DNA from: Forficula auricularia
Lineage: Eukaryota; Arthropoda; Insecta; Dermaptera; Forficulidae
NCBI GenBank assembly: GCA_024734495.1
Contig: JALMQS010000187.1
Span: forward strand, 11,213,300 to 11,277,299
Reading direction: 5' to 3'
DNA length: 64,000 bases
The notes beneath the pieces were generated by a model. The model saw only the letters and a program-made list of their open reading frames with translations, was not told the DNA's origin and made no database searches. This document shows positions 51,300-61,949 of this stretch, one piece after another. Made by a program: the position numbers and the translations under genes. Every line of letters starts with the position of its first letter. The first letter of the stretch is position 1.

Positions 51300-51760
51300 G
51301 AAATTGGGTACAAAAAACGTGCATTTTAAACTACAATACCTAACATTCTTATTTTCATGAATACTATTATTATTTATATAGACACAACAGGTAGACCTAT
51401 GGAAAAAAGATTATATGAGCACAAAAGATCTGTGCTTAAAAAAGAGAACAACAACCAAACAGCATTAGCACAACATGCGCGACTGAGTTATCAATGTTCT
51501 GTACAAACTGATGGGGTCGGCACATTGGTGGGGGAGTGGGTGAGTACCTTTTGGATATCTGTAATTAATAATAACGCACTGACTTGCCTATTGTGTGGTC
51601 CCACAGTTTCCAATGAGGAAGAGATGCTTCGAGAGCGCTCTCGAAATATTTGGATTTACCATTTGAATAATAAAATAAATTACTGGAAAGAAGCAATTCA
51701 ATTTATTTATCCTTTTTTTAACAATAAAAAAATAAATAAACAATATTATTATTAAATTTT
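51300..51760 (+). pseudogene. Penelope-like element, GIY-YIG endonuclease fragment
   Basis: The 132-codon frame (51357-51755) reads Y-I-D-T-T-G-R-P-M-E-K-R-L-Y-E-H-K-R and NNQTALAQHARL, matching the Y-x-G-x-T-G-R...R...E-H...A-x-H pattern of the GIY-YIG domain of Penelope-like retroelements. The Gly of the YIG-Q-T motif is Asp here. The C-terminal block R-E-R-S-R-N-I-W-I-Y-H-L-N-N also fits. Between the two blocks about 110 bp (51500-51610) match neither, are bounded by GT...CAG and may be an intron or an insertion. RT domain absent. Confidence 0.72.
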
Positions 51761-52087
51761 TTTGGTAATCTCATTGGGATACCCTTATGCCCTTTCGGAT
51801 AGGACATATTTTTTTAACATATTCAATGTACCATTATACTCATAAATAATATTCTCATCTATTTGAAAAGCAATATTATTTCAAACATCAATAATAACAA
51901 AATATTCGTAATAATAAAACAATTTAAATGATATTTTTATTTTGTTATAATGTAACGTAATAGTTATATTATAATAAGAAAGTTAAGGAACTTTAGAGCA
52001 ACATAATTGGTATCACTTAGACATTGATACTGATGTTCATCGCATTCTTAAGTATCAACGGTTTTATTTTATTTATTTATTTTTTAA

Positions 52088-53165
52088 ATGGAAATGATTA
52101 GAGAAGGAGTTACACCAAAAAGGTGCATCCCCTAAAGGCCTGGATTGGCCCCTCCATCGTGAAAAGAAGAAGAAGAGGGAATTTTATGGGCTGGGCGGGG
52201 GTCGAAGGTATCTGTGGATACCCGTCTTAAATAGCTGAAGGTTATAAGTCGCGGGGAAGTCGGTGGCAGGGAGCGAGTTCCAGTCTCTGGAGGTCATAGG
52301 GATAAAAGAGTTGGCGAAAGCGCTTGTTCGATTTTTATCCAATTTGACAGCGAAGGGGTGCTGAGCGTTAGAAAACCGCGTGTTTCTCGTAAAGAGGGCT
52401 TTAGGGGGGATAATTGATTTCAACTCGACTGAACAGACACCGTGATAATATCTGTAGTACAGGGAAAGGGCAGAAACGTTTCTTCGGTGAGCCAGGGAGT
52501 CGGGTGAGTTGGTTAGGGCCGGGTCTCCTATTAGTTTAATTGCTCGTTTCAGAACTGCAAGAGAATGCTTGGAGGCCCCCTCTTACTCTCTTAGTTACTT
52601 ATACAGACTTAAAAACTGGGGATCCCAAAACTTAGTTAGCTTTAATGCAGTGAAAACTGAGTGTTGCCTTATTTCTAGGCGCGTCGACAGAAACCTCCCA
52701 AACATATCATTTGACTCAAACTCACTAGAATTCAGGGATAAAATTTCAATGCTAGGCGTCACACTAGGGTCTGACCTTTCATGGAATGACCATATCTCAA
52801 CCACTAGTAAAGCTGCAACGTCCAAGCTTGGTCTGGACGCTATTATACTCCCAGTCAACTTCTTAAGGCCGCTGCACACGAGGTTTGTATTAATGATTAT
52901 TTGTCTGTTTGCTCCCACTCAAAAGCATCCCAGGACCAAACCGGAAAATAGAACATGTACTATTTTTTAAATCAAGCAAGCTAACCAGAAAGACAGCCAG
53001 CAATGACGTCATTTCGACCCCGACAGGCCTCCAAATTTCAAACAGAGCTCCCATCCCAAAAACAGGTACAGGGAAAAAGCCTCGTGTGCAGCGGGCTTTA
53101 CACTGTATAAGTCTCAAATTCGTCTCTGTCTCGATTATCGCTCTCATCTTTGACTATAACTATTA
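52088..53165. pseudogene. LINE family I copy with 5' inversion
   Basis: 52088-52585 is the 3' end on the minus strand (GGASKHSLAVLKRAIKLIGD, SIIPPKALFTRNTRF, FIPMTSRDWNSLPATDF, then the 3' hairpin). From 52586 the orientation flips. The plus strand reads VKTECCLISRRVDRNLPNIS, KISMLGVTLGSDLSWNDHIS, T-S-K-L-G-L, and continues after an insertion at 53101 (GTATAAGTCTCAAATTCGTC). The flipped segment lies upstream of the minus-strand part in LINE order, the arrangement made by twin priming. A 237-bp inverted-repeat element (52864-53100) is nested in it. Confidence 0.85.
52864..53100. mobile_element. Small TIR element nested in the LINE
   Basis: The ends TAAGGCCGCTGCACACGAGG and, read inward from the right, TAAAGCCCGCTGCACACGAG are inverted repeats. 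LINE sequence resumes on both sides in register. The flanks suggest a TTA or TTAA-type target. It has 237 bp and no gene. Confidence 0.75.
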
Positions 53166-53169
53166 CTAA

Positions 53170-54000
53170 GACTAATTTAGTTTTTTTTTTTTTCTAAACA
53201 TGACAAATTTTTTGACGGCTGAAACTACTAACTACTGTTTTTGTTTTTCTATTTTTTTTTTTATTGACCTCTAGGCCCGAGGAAGCCCAAACCTCCCTTC
53301 CTGGGGTTCCGAGGAGCCCAGGTTTAGAATCACAAAAAGGTATAGCTCATGGAAATAGAAATAACCTATAAGTCAAGAATAAACAAAAGAAAAAAATTCT
53401 TAAAAAAAATTAATAATAGATCATTCAATCTGAGAAATTTTCCGAATCAAAGAACGTTTTGTTAAATTTTCATATGATTTTCTTTATATATACCTACCTA
53501 TATATATCATCTTTATTGTTTGTTCCATCTATATAATAATAATAAATAAGAAACGTGTTTGTTTGTTTATTTGTCTTTGATGTTTCGTTGAAAATCTTTT
53601 TTGTACATTGAATACTTCAATACGAGCCAATACTTTTATGCATAGTGAAAGGTGAGCGAAGGAATCCCGGGTATTTGATTTCACCCTAAACCCACCCTCA
53701 CGGCTTTTCACATTCCTTTGTCTGCTATCTGACCCTTGCTGAAAATATTCTACACATTGCTAGCAACGATAAATATTTTCATTTGCACATTTATAAATAA
53801 ATAGAAAGTGTCGATAGGGGAAGATTGGGAAATTCAATTTCGAATTTTTACCCTAAAATATACATTTCGAAATGTAATAAGAATGAAATCAATCATGGTG
53901 GGTGTAAATGCCCTGGAGGTTTATATCTTTTACTGAGAAATGGGCAATTTTTGTATTTATATATAGGCATCGGTTTCTCGAAAACGGCTCTAACGATTTC
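53170..54000. other. No gene seen
   Basis: Mostly AT-rich. A phrase near 53278-53330 (GCCCGAGGAAGCCCAAACCT and GGGGTTCCGAGGAGCCCAGG) is GC-rich and partly self-complementary. No gene or repeat family assigned. Confidence 0.35.
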
Positions 54001-55481
54001 ACGGATTAGGGCAGGGGTCGGGGAACCTGTTAACGCCTGAATAAGGTAAAAACACCTGAAAATGATTTTACTGAATTTAATTTGAATTTATAATAATGAT
54101 GAGAATACTAGACCGTGATTGACTCTCAAAGGTGGTCGCCAGTTAAAAATCCTTAAAAGAATAATTAACAAAATATCTGAAAGAAGTTGAGTAAAATAAT
54201 GATTAACCCTTCTATTCAGTTTGATCCGAAGAAAGAAGGTTCGAGGATTATTATAATATATATTTCTATATATATAATAACCGAGCTGGTTTTGTTTTAT
54301 CTGAAAATAGTTTGAATTGGAATTAAGGAATAATATAAAAACAGAAAGTTGTGTATTTGACCTAAGTTCAAAATTAACCTAGGAATTTTAATTTTATATA
54401 AATAAAAGAAATAATTTTATTACAAAAAATAAATAATGATAAGTAAAAAGCAGTGTTTAGATATGTAAAAATTAAATAAGGTGAATACCTACAAAGGATG
54501 ATTTTCAAAAGAACAATGTTATATATATATCAATATATAAAAATATCTAGGTTTTAAGATAATAAGGTTTCTTAAGGAAACTTTATTATTTCAAAACTAA
54601 TTAAAACAAATCAGATACTTTTTAAATTCTAAATAAGGAACCGCAGTGCAAATCCAATAACCAGTATAAACCTGTAATTTGAGGTTATTTAAGTGAACCA
54701 AAAACGCGTGAAAATAAACCTTAAATTAGCCTATATGAAAAAGTTCAATGTTTTGCCTATGCCAAAAGCTCAAAGATTATTAAAATTAGGCCCTTTAGTT
54801 GTGAGATGAGAGGTAAACAGATTATAGCAGGATTACCTAAAATTGTAATCAATTGTTAAGGTGAAAAATATTATTTGAAATTTTAAAATATATCGGAATT
54901 TCAGAGCTCAACCAAATTGATTCTAACGCGGTATATTTAACAATATCAAATCTTTTATATGAGTATAATAATTAAAGAAAAATAAGTTTCTTTCTAACCA
55001 TAAAAAAGTATATGTTTACCTCTCAACTTACCAAACCAAAAAGAGGATGAGAATATGAATTTTCTTTGCAAACTGGGCTCAAAATTAGTGGGAAGATAGC
55101 CTCAAAACAAGTTTTGCTAACGCAAGAGTCAAAGAGATATAGTTCCTATATTAACACTGGCGCGAATATTTGAAAAGGAGAAGATAAGCAATTTAATAAA
55201 TAAATTTTAAGACATAGTTAAGGCAGGCCTTAACAGAACCGAGGTAAATTACCCCAAATGGGGTAAAAATAAAACTATCGGGGGTAAAAGGACATTTTTT
55301 AAATTTTTTTATTTTATAAACTATTATAGTATTGTTAGTTTGATAGCTTTTCCAGGAATTCAAAATCTTAAAATTAATAAAAGTTAAAAAAAATATAAAA
55401 ACATTAATAAAAGTTATGCATTTTTTGTCATGATGAGTGTTGGTGTATTTTTTTCTTTTTAAAAAGCAGTCAGTTAATAAA

Positions 55482-56052
55482 GATAAGAGTAAATAAATAT
55501 TATATTTAATATTGATTTACTATGAGTTAAGGATACTAGGTCACTTATTTCACATTAAAATTAAAAGATATAAATTTTTTTTTTCTTTTTCAATATATAT
55601 ATTTCGGGCTATCAACCCATCTTCAGGAAGTACAGAAAGTAACCGATAAGAGTAAATAAATATTATATTTAATATTGATTTACTATGAGTTAAGGATACT
55701 AGGTCACTTATTTCACATTAAAATTAAAAAATTAAAAGATATAAATTTTTTTTCTTTTTCAATATATATATTTCGGGCTATCAACCCATCTTCAGGAAGT
55801 ACAGAAAGTAATCGATAAGAGTAAATAAATACTATATTTAATATTGATTTACTATGAGTTAAGATACTAGGTCACTTATTTCACATTAAAATTCAAAAAT
55901 TAAAAGAGATAATTTTTTTCTTTTTCAATATATATATTGAAAAAGAAAAAAATTTTATATATTTTAATTTTTTAATTTTAATGTGAAATAAGTGACCTAG
56001 TATCCTAACTCATAGTAAATCAATATTAAATATAATATTTATTTACTCTTAT
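55482..56052 (-). repeat. Tandem and inverted array with hammerhead-like cores
   Basis: Three direct units of about 163-169 bp start GATAAGAGTAAATAAATA (55482, 55645, 55814). The third turns back at TTTCAATATATATATTGAAA (about 55925) into an inverted unit ending 56052. On the minus strand units 1 and 2 contain CTGAAGA, stem GGG/CCC and GAAA (55626-55602 and 55795-55771). It lies within hAT element 3. A related unit end occurs at 42875-42930. Confidence 0.8.
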
Positions 56053-56559
56053 CTTTATGAAAATGAAACATCATTTTTCTAAAACGTAAAAGCGTTTGAA
56101 TTATGTTAATGTTTACAATTTTTTATTTACTTACAGAGAGTTTTCATGTAAATTCCAATTAATTCAATAAATAATAAATAAGTGCCTGGAGCACCGACGA
56201 GCGATGCTCGGTAACTTTTTGCTTCTAAATAGTTTAAGTTTCAAATTTCAAGGCTCTGTGACTTTCCGAAGACGAGATATGAACGATTAAAATATTTATT
56301 TTCCTACATGACTAATTTACACCCCCTTCCCTTATTTTGACCCTTTTAAATCATGAAGAAGGAGGTATGATCCTTCGAATTGTCGGATTTTTTAAGATAA
56401 AAAAATTGATATTCTATTAAATTATTTTATAGAAAAATACCTTTATTTAATCAAATTGGCAAATTCTAATATATAATAACATTTGTAATGATCTATTAGT
56501 GCAATTTAAAATAAAAAAAACAATTAATTTTATTAAAAATAAATTGAAAAAAATGTAAT

Positions 56560-56800
56560 TATAAATTTTTATTCCAACAACCACATGTGAATTATTATTT
56601 CAATTAACAAAAAACCCATCAAAAACAACTTAGCCGAAGATGAGACCTTGATAGATCGAATTGTCAACACAAAAACACGCCTAACCCGTGAATTTCATTC
56701 AAATCGTTAGAGCGCTTTTTCGACAAACCGATTCTAAATATATGTACAAGAATTAATTGCTCGTTTAATATAAAAAGATAAGATACATTTACCTTGCTTT
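56560..56800 (+). repeat. SINE-body-like repeat, diverged
   Basis: Contains AAAAACCCATCAAAAACAAC, GATAGATCGAATTGTCAAC and TTGCTCGTTTAATATAAAAAGATA, similar to 58190-58395. Confidence 0.5.
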
Positions 56801-57059
56801 TCATGTAGGGGTAATAGCGACCTATGGAAAAATATTTTGGGGTAATAGCTAAAAAGGTTCCCGGCCTCTGGATTAGGGTGTTTTCAGGTCGAGATATCGA
56901 TCTGTCAAAATCTCATTTTCCAGAGACTTTAATTTGATAGGTTTTTTCTTAATTAAATTAATTACTCACTGTTCAATAAAAATTTATATAGCTATTATTT
57001 CAAAAACGACTTAATTTAACAAACTTTATTAACCATTTTCGAAAACGACGAATCAATCT

Positions 57060-58890
57060 AACCAAATTTATAATTTTCTCATTAATATATCAAAGAACAA
57101 TTAACACATTAACGAGAATTGTTTTTGATCGCGGTTTTTAAACAAGATATATATCGCGAGACTACTGGTGGTTGAGGCTATTGGAGTCTGCTGAGTCTTA
57201 AGTCTGGATCAATAGAGAATGAAAAAGATGTGATCCATTTAGCTATAATCCAACATCATTTCGCGATTAGCCCGCATGACGCTTTTTATATCAAACACTG
57301 ATATGGATCACCAAATAGATTTGTAATCTGAGATGTAATATATTCATACTCTCAGTCCAGCGCGCTCGATCTGTTAACATGTATGTTAGGTGTTTGCTAT
57401 TAATTAATCATAAGTTTCTTGTATTTGATTCGATCGCGAATCTAATGAATGTGATATTTGTCAGATATTAAGTGAAAATAATATCCGAATTTATATATTT
57501 ATAACTTGAAATAGTGAAGTTAAATAAATTTATAATTTTCTCATTAATATATCAAAGAATAATTAACACAGTACCTGGAGGCACCGAGCGATGCTCGGTA
57601 ACTTCTTCGTTCAGTTAAAACCTTTATTTTTAATAATATTTTTAATTTAAAATTCTGATAAAAGGGTCGATTTTTATTTGAGAGCCGCTTTCAAATTATA
57701 AAAAATACAAAAATATATAATAGTCGTCCAATGTAGCCCCCCACCTCCACCCTGCTCGACCCCAGCCCCGAAACCTCTCCCTACCCCCGGATTCCCCACC
57801 ACGGCGGCCCACCTTCTGCACCTGTTTTGATTCAACCATATGATTCATTTTTATTCATCCAATTAATAAATAAAACCTATCAAAATGTGTTGTTTTTTCA
57901 GAAAATTGAGACCTGCTTATTCGAAATATATTTTTAAATAAATTCTTGATTATTTTTTATTCTATTAAATAAATAAAGTTCTTTATAAAAACAATTACAA
58001 AACGTTTATTAATATTTCCAACGTTTAGGGAGAACTAAATATGTTAAAATCCACAATCACAATACTTCTTCAAGGCCTTTTAGAACAATGAAACAAACAA
58101 CCCACTGTCTGCCTGGGTATAAATGGAAAAGGGAAACCTTTTTAAAACCCTAAGAATGGGATTTGTCTACCTGAGAATAATTAATTTGATTACGAAAAAA
58201 ACCCATCAAAAACAATTTTGTCGAAGATGAGACCGTGACAGATCGAATTGTCACCCCAAAAACCCCCTAACCCGTGAATTTCATCAAAATCTGTAGAGTC
58301 GTTTTCAAAATATAACCAAGATACAAATATATAAACAAATATATATACAAATAAATAAATATACAATTTTTGCTCGTTTAATAAGAGTAGATTAACGAGA
58401 ATCACCTGCATTCGATTCGCTGAATGAATCAAATACAGGAAACTTATGAATAATTAATAGCAAACACATAACACACGTGTTAACAGATCGAGCTGGACTG
58501 GGGGATTCAATATATAACATCTCAGATTACAAATCCATTTGGTGATCCATATCAGTGTTTGATATAAAAAGCGTCATGCGGGCTAATCGCGAAATGATGT
58601 TCGGTTATAGTTAAATGGATCACATCTTTTTCATTCTCTTGGTCCAGACCTAAGTCTCAACAGACTCCAATAGCCTCAACCAGCAGTAGTCTCGCGATAT
58701 ATATTGTTTAAAAAGCGCGATCAAAAACAATTCTCGTTAATATGTTAATTATTCTTTGATATATTTTATTTAACTTCATTATTTCAAGTTAGAAGTATAT
58801 AAATTCGGATATTATTTTCAATTAATATTTTACAAAAATCACCTGCTTTCGATTCGCGATCGAATCAAATAAAGGAAACTTATGATCAAT
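57060..58890. repeat. Two R copies in inverted orientation
   Basis: R on the plus strand (57060-57560) and R on the minus strand (58380-58890) share CGCGAGACTACTG...TGAGGCTATTGGAGTC and the ATTTGATTC(G/A)ATCGCGAATC core. Between them are a G-family reverse copy (57572-57830), AT-rich DNA and a SINE-body-like piece (58190-58395). The frame at 58190-58432 is part of these repeats. Confidence 0.72.
57572..57830 (-). repeat. G-rich repeat family G, reverse copy
   Basis: Starts GTACCTGGAGGCACCGAGCG, ATGCTCGGTAAC with a perfect CCGAGC/GCTCGG hairpin and ends in a C-rich zone near 57740-57820. Confidence 0.55.
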
Positions 58891-59019
58891 TTAACCAGGT
58901 CTCAATTTTTAAAAAATAATTTTGATAGATTTTTTAATTAATGCTTTAAGGAATGCTATAAGTTTAGGTTCTTAAACGTATATGTATACAAAATATAGGT
59001 TTCTATTTAAAAAACAGAA

Positions 59020-59180
59020 CTTGACCTTGAAATACGCTAGAAAGCTAGTTCTAGGTCGACAAATAATATCGTAGTTTTGTTTCCGTTTGATATAAAACAA
59101 CTTTTATTTAAAACTGATTTTCATATAATGCACTGTTTTTGAGTTATAAGACTGTCTCAAGATACTCATCCAGTATATCT
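59020..59180 (+). repeat. Repeat T, copy 2
   Basis: Matches 13258-13405 (CTAGGTCGACAAA; ATATAATGCACTGTTTTTGA; GACTGTCTCAAGATACTCAT). Confidence 0.6.
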
Positions 59181-59595
59181 GGTATATACCTATTGTTTTA
59201 TTGTGCTGTTGACTGATTTTTGTTTGTTGTTCTTTGGTATAGAGATATTTTGTGTTTAACTGTATTATTTGAGACAAAATTCTTGTATTTTATGTATTGT
59301 ATTATGTATAGCAGGGGTTTCAAGCTTTTTGCACCTGCATACCACTTGACATTTTGAGAAATTTTGGCGTACCACCCGACCTAAATATTTTAATAAACGT
59401 ATAATATTTACTGTTCTAAAAGTGTTCAAAGGCTTTTTAAATTAAATTCCTGAAAAACTTTTATATTTAATTTTGAAATTAATTAAATTAATTGAACCGC
59501 GTAAATTTGAATAATTTCCATGATTCAGCCTGCGAATTTTTTGCAGTTCATAAATCATTTCATTATTTTTGTTTTGAAAAGGAAAATGAAATTTA

Positions 59596-59667
59596 GCATC
59601 TGGCAGGATTCGAACCTGCGTCTTCCTCTATAGCCGAGGCTGCGCTAACCAACTGCGCTACAGATGA
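59596..59667 (-). tRNA. tRNA-like sequence, copy 1 (CTA at anticodon place)
   Basis: A 72-nt cloverleaf can be drawn on the minus strand: 6 of 7 acceptor pairs (CATCTG/CAGATG), D arm GCGC-AGTTGGTTA-GCGC, anticodon stem CCTC/GAGG with loop GGCTATA, and T arm GCAGG-TTCGAAT-CCTGC. Box B GGTTCGAATCC is perfect. The anticodon position reads CTA, but position 33 is G instead of T, so it is probably a pseudogene or a tRNA-derived repeat head. A TTT-containing stretch follows on its 3' side. Confidence 0.55.
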
Positions 59668-59921
59668 ATCCTACCAGAGAAGCCATATTAGATCGATGTC
59701 ATTTTTTTCCCTTTGGCGGTTATCTTCTCAGACTAGTCTAGTGACTTTTGATTTTGTACAAACATTTTATTTTTAACGAACTCAGTTCCATTTTTATTTT
59801 GAAATTAATTAAATTAATTGAACCGCGTAAATTTGAATAATTTCCATGATTCAGCCTGCGAATTTTTTGCAGTTCATAAATCATTTCATTATTTTTGTTT
59901 TGAAAAGGAAAATGAAATTTA

Positions 59922-59993
59922 GCATCTGGCAGGATTCGAACCTGCGTCTTCCTCTATAGCCGAGGCTGCGCTAACCAACTGCGCTACAGATGA
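59922..59993 (-). tRNA. tRNA-like sequence, copy 2
   Basis: Identical over 72 nt to copy 1, 326 bp away in the tandem repeat. Same loop and same reservations. Confidence 0.55.
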
Positions 59994-60254
59994 ATCCTAC
60001 CAGAGAAGCCATATTAGATCGATGTCATTTTTCCCTTTGGCGGTTATCTTCTAGACTAGTCTAGTGACTTTTGATTTTGTATAAACATTTTATTTTTAAC
60101 GAACTCCGGTTCCATTTTTATTTTTGAAATTCACTAAATTAATTGAACCGCGTAAATTTGAATAATTTCCATGATTCAGTACCTGCGAATTTTTTTGCAG
60201 TTCATAAAATCATTTCAATAGAGTTTTGTTTTGAAAAGGAAAAATGAAATTCTA

Positions 60255-60290
60255 GCATCTGGCAGGATTCCGAACCTGCGTCTTCCTCTA
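60255..60290 (-). pseudogene. tRNA-like sequence, copy 3, truncated
   Basis: Only the 3' half remains, and box B is interrupted by one extra base (GATTCCGAACC on the plus strand). The tandem ends here. Confidence 0.6.
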
Positions 60291-60429
60291 CATTATATTT
60301 AATGGTTAGATATTTGTTCATTTATAACATGCTTGGCATAAAAAGGAGAAATATAAAAGATTAAAATGGTATTAATTTACAGTTTTATTTATTACGCATA
60401 GGTCTAAAAACATACAAATAAAAAAAATT

Positions 60430-61190
60430 AGTACAAACTCAGCAAAAAATTAATCATCAAGTGCGAAACTTGTTGTTGTTTGCCTGTGATTAAAATATCA
60501 ACCTTAGGAGTAATGGAACTTATCTTCACTCTTAAGTCCTCTTCAACACTTATTCTGCTTCTATGTTTATTTTTATGTACAAGAGTTCAAGAAATCAACT
60601 CTCACACAAGTAACTCGTAACAAATGGCATCAAAAATAGCAGAGCTTGCCGGAAGATCAAAGGTTACTCGGTTTTACATCCGATCCAGAAGTTAATTAAA
60701 GATTTCTTTAAAATAATCTTTCATGGAACTATCTTTCTGTAAGATCCATAAAACTTTCTTTTAGTTCCAATTCATTTGGCGAGGTTCCCGAAAAAGGATT
60801 TCTGATCCAGTACATTTTTGAATAATCTTCAGAGAAATACTTCTTAAAGCTTTTTGAAGCCCTTCCAAGTGAAAAATGATATCTGCAACCACATCTGGCT
60901 TTGGAGATATTTCATTTTCTTCAAAAATGATGATAGAGTGGGAAATGCAAATTGATTCTCCTCCTTTTATTTGTGAACAAAACAGGACCAACTTTCTTGA
61001 AGGAGTTTTATTTTGTCACTCGGCTGTGAAGGCCGTTGTGTTTGGTCCTTGAAGTTCCAAGTTCAGGTGTGTTGAGTTTGTCAAAAATGTCGGCTAGATA
61101 AAGCCAATCTTGACAACCATTCTTCATCAGCAAACAATTTTTTTTGCGTCATGATTTTTTTTCACTTAAAAACATAAAAACTTGTGATTA
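60430..61190 (-). pseudogene. hAT transposase remnant, ZBED5/FAM200-like
   Basis: Several frames read the C-terminal half of a ZBED5/FAM200-type protein: DWLYLADIFDKLN (61110), LNLELQGPNTTAF after a shift, AIFDAICYELLV (60620) and the dimerisation end KNKHRSRISVEEDLRVKISS then K-Q-Q-Q-V-S-H (about 60470). The 76-codon frame at 60761-60991 is an internal piece. Multiple shifts and stops; N-terminal half absent. Confidence 0.75.
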
Positions 61191-61334
61191 AGCTTACATC
61201 ACTCACGCGTACCACCTGAAACGTTCCTGCTTTGTACCACCAGTGGTACGCGTACCACCGGTTGGGAACCCCTGATGTATGTAGCATAGTAGCTAAAAAG
61301 AATTAACTAAAAAAATTGTACAATGCGGGATAAA

Positions 61335-61948
61335 TTAAGGAGTTCGGGACAGCTTATCTATCTGGCTGATCTATGAAAAATCTTTTGTATTTCTGCAAAG
61401 TGGCAACGTCTTTTTTTCGACATAACAAATTGTTAATAAAGAGGGTAATTTTAAATAAAATCTTTGTTTTGATAATATTAATAAAAGAATATTAAGATAA
61501 ATTTTTTTCTCATTATAAAAACATTTATTTAACCCAAAAACAATTATGAAATAGAGCTGGAATTCTACACTAGTGCTTTTGTTATATTCTGTTGGCTGAA
61601 AATAACTTTTTATTTTATTTTACATTTATGAATAACTAATTAACTAGACTAGTCAAATCTATTGGAAAATTTATCATTCGGTTCATAAAAGTTGAATTAT
61701 TGATATGTAGATATAAATTTGATGAAAATGGTATAATTTGTATAGAGGTTATAGCCCTTTTAAAAGTCTCGGTCCATTTACTATACCATGTTAAAAGGAC
61801 AATTTTCCACTAATTTATTTCTCGGTAATGGGACAGACGATCAACTTCAAATTTCGGAAATAAATATATAATACATCACTGATTCGATGGTAAAAATTTG
61901 AGAATTTTCTTATAAAAATGATGATATAACAGTCCCGAACACCCTTAA
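61335..61948. mobile_element. TTAA-flanked MITE (piggyBac-like)
   Basis: TTAAGGAGTTCGGGACAGCT on the left and, inward from the right, TTAAGGGTGTTCGGGACTGT; TTAA lies at both ends (61335-61338, 61945-61948). 614 bp, no gene. A second left end is at 15427-15454. TTAA targets are typical of piggyBac. Confidence 0.6.
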
Positions 61949-61949
61949 A

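Larger units (their letters stand above)
54012..56870. mobile_element. hAT element 3, non-autonomous, perfect TSD
   Basis: The ends CAGGGGTCGGGGAACC and, inward from the right, CAGAGGCCGGGAACC are inverted repeats with an exact 8-bp duplication GATTAGGG (54004-54011 and 56871-56878). The 2859-bp interior is AT-rich. It contains a tandem and inverted array (55482-56052), a G-family end (56177-56215) and a SINE-body-like stretch (56560-56790). No transposase was recognised. Confidence 0.9.
59470..60290 (-). repeat. Tandem repeat, about 330-bp unit, 2.5 copies
   Basis: The units start TTAATTGAACCGCGTAAATT at about 59482, 59812 and 60138. Each contains GATTCAGCCTGCGAATTTTT, one tRNA-like sequence and, in the first two, CTAGTCTAGTGACTTTTGAT. 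The period is 326 and 333 bp. The third copy has several single-base insertions and stops inside the tRNA-like part. Confidence 0.9.
59312..61274 (-). mobile_element. hAT element 2 (ZBED5/FAM200-like) with tRNA-like tandem
   Basis: The ends CAGGGGTTTCAAGC and, inward from the right, CAGGGGTTCCCAACCGGTGG are flanked by 8-mers ATGTATAG (59304-59311) and ATGTATGT (61275-61282), which match at 6 of 8. The length is 1963 bp. It holds a decayed minus-strand transposase (60430-61190) and, toward its 3' end, a tandem repeat carrying tRNA-like units (59470-60290). Confidence 0.82.

Noticed and set aside
52890..53169. Overlapping 85-86-codon frames on both strands
   Set aside because: They lie inside the nested inverted-repeat element and LINE remnant; overlap on opposite strands and absence of motifs argue against genes.
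55482..56052. Regular spacing suggesting a CRISPR-like array
   Set aside because: Units are near-identical over their full 165 bp with no variable spacers, and the context is a eukaryotic transposon.
58190..58432. 80-codon frame with hydrophobic run
   Set aside because: It coincides with SINE-body and R repeat sequence; hydrophobic run is due to TAT/TTT-rich DNA.
59596..59993. Functional amber-suppressor tRNA genes
   Set aside because: CTA is in the anticodon place but T33 is G, pair 1-72 is mismatched, and the copies sit in a transposon tandem repeat; a tRNA-derived pseudogene is more likely.
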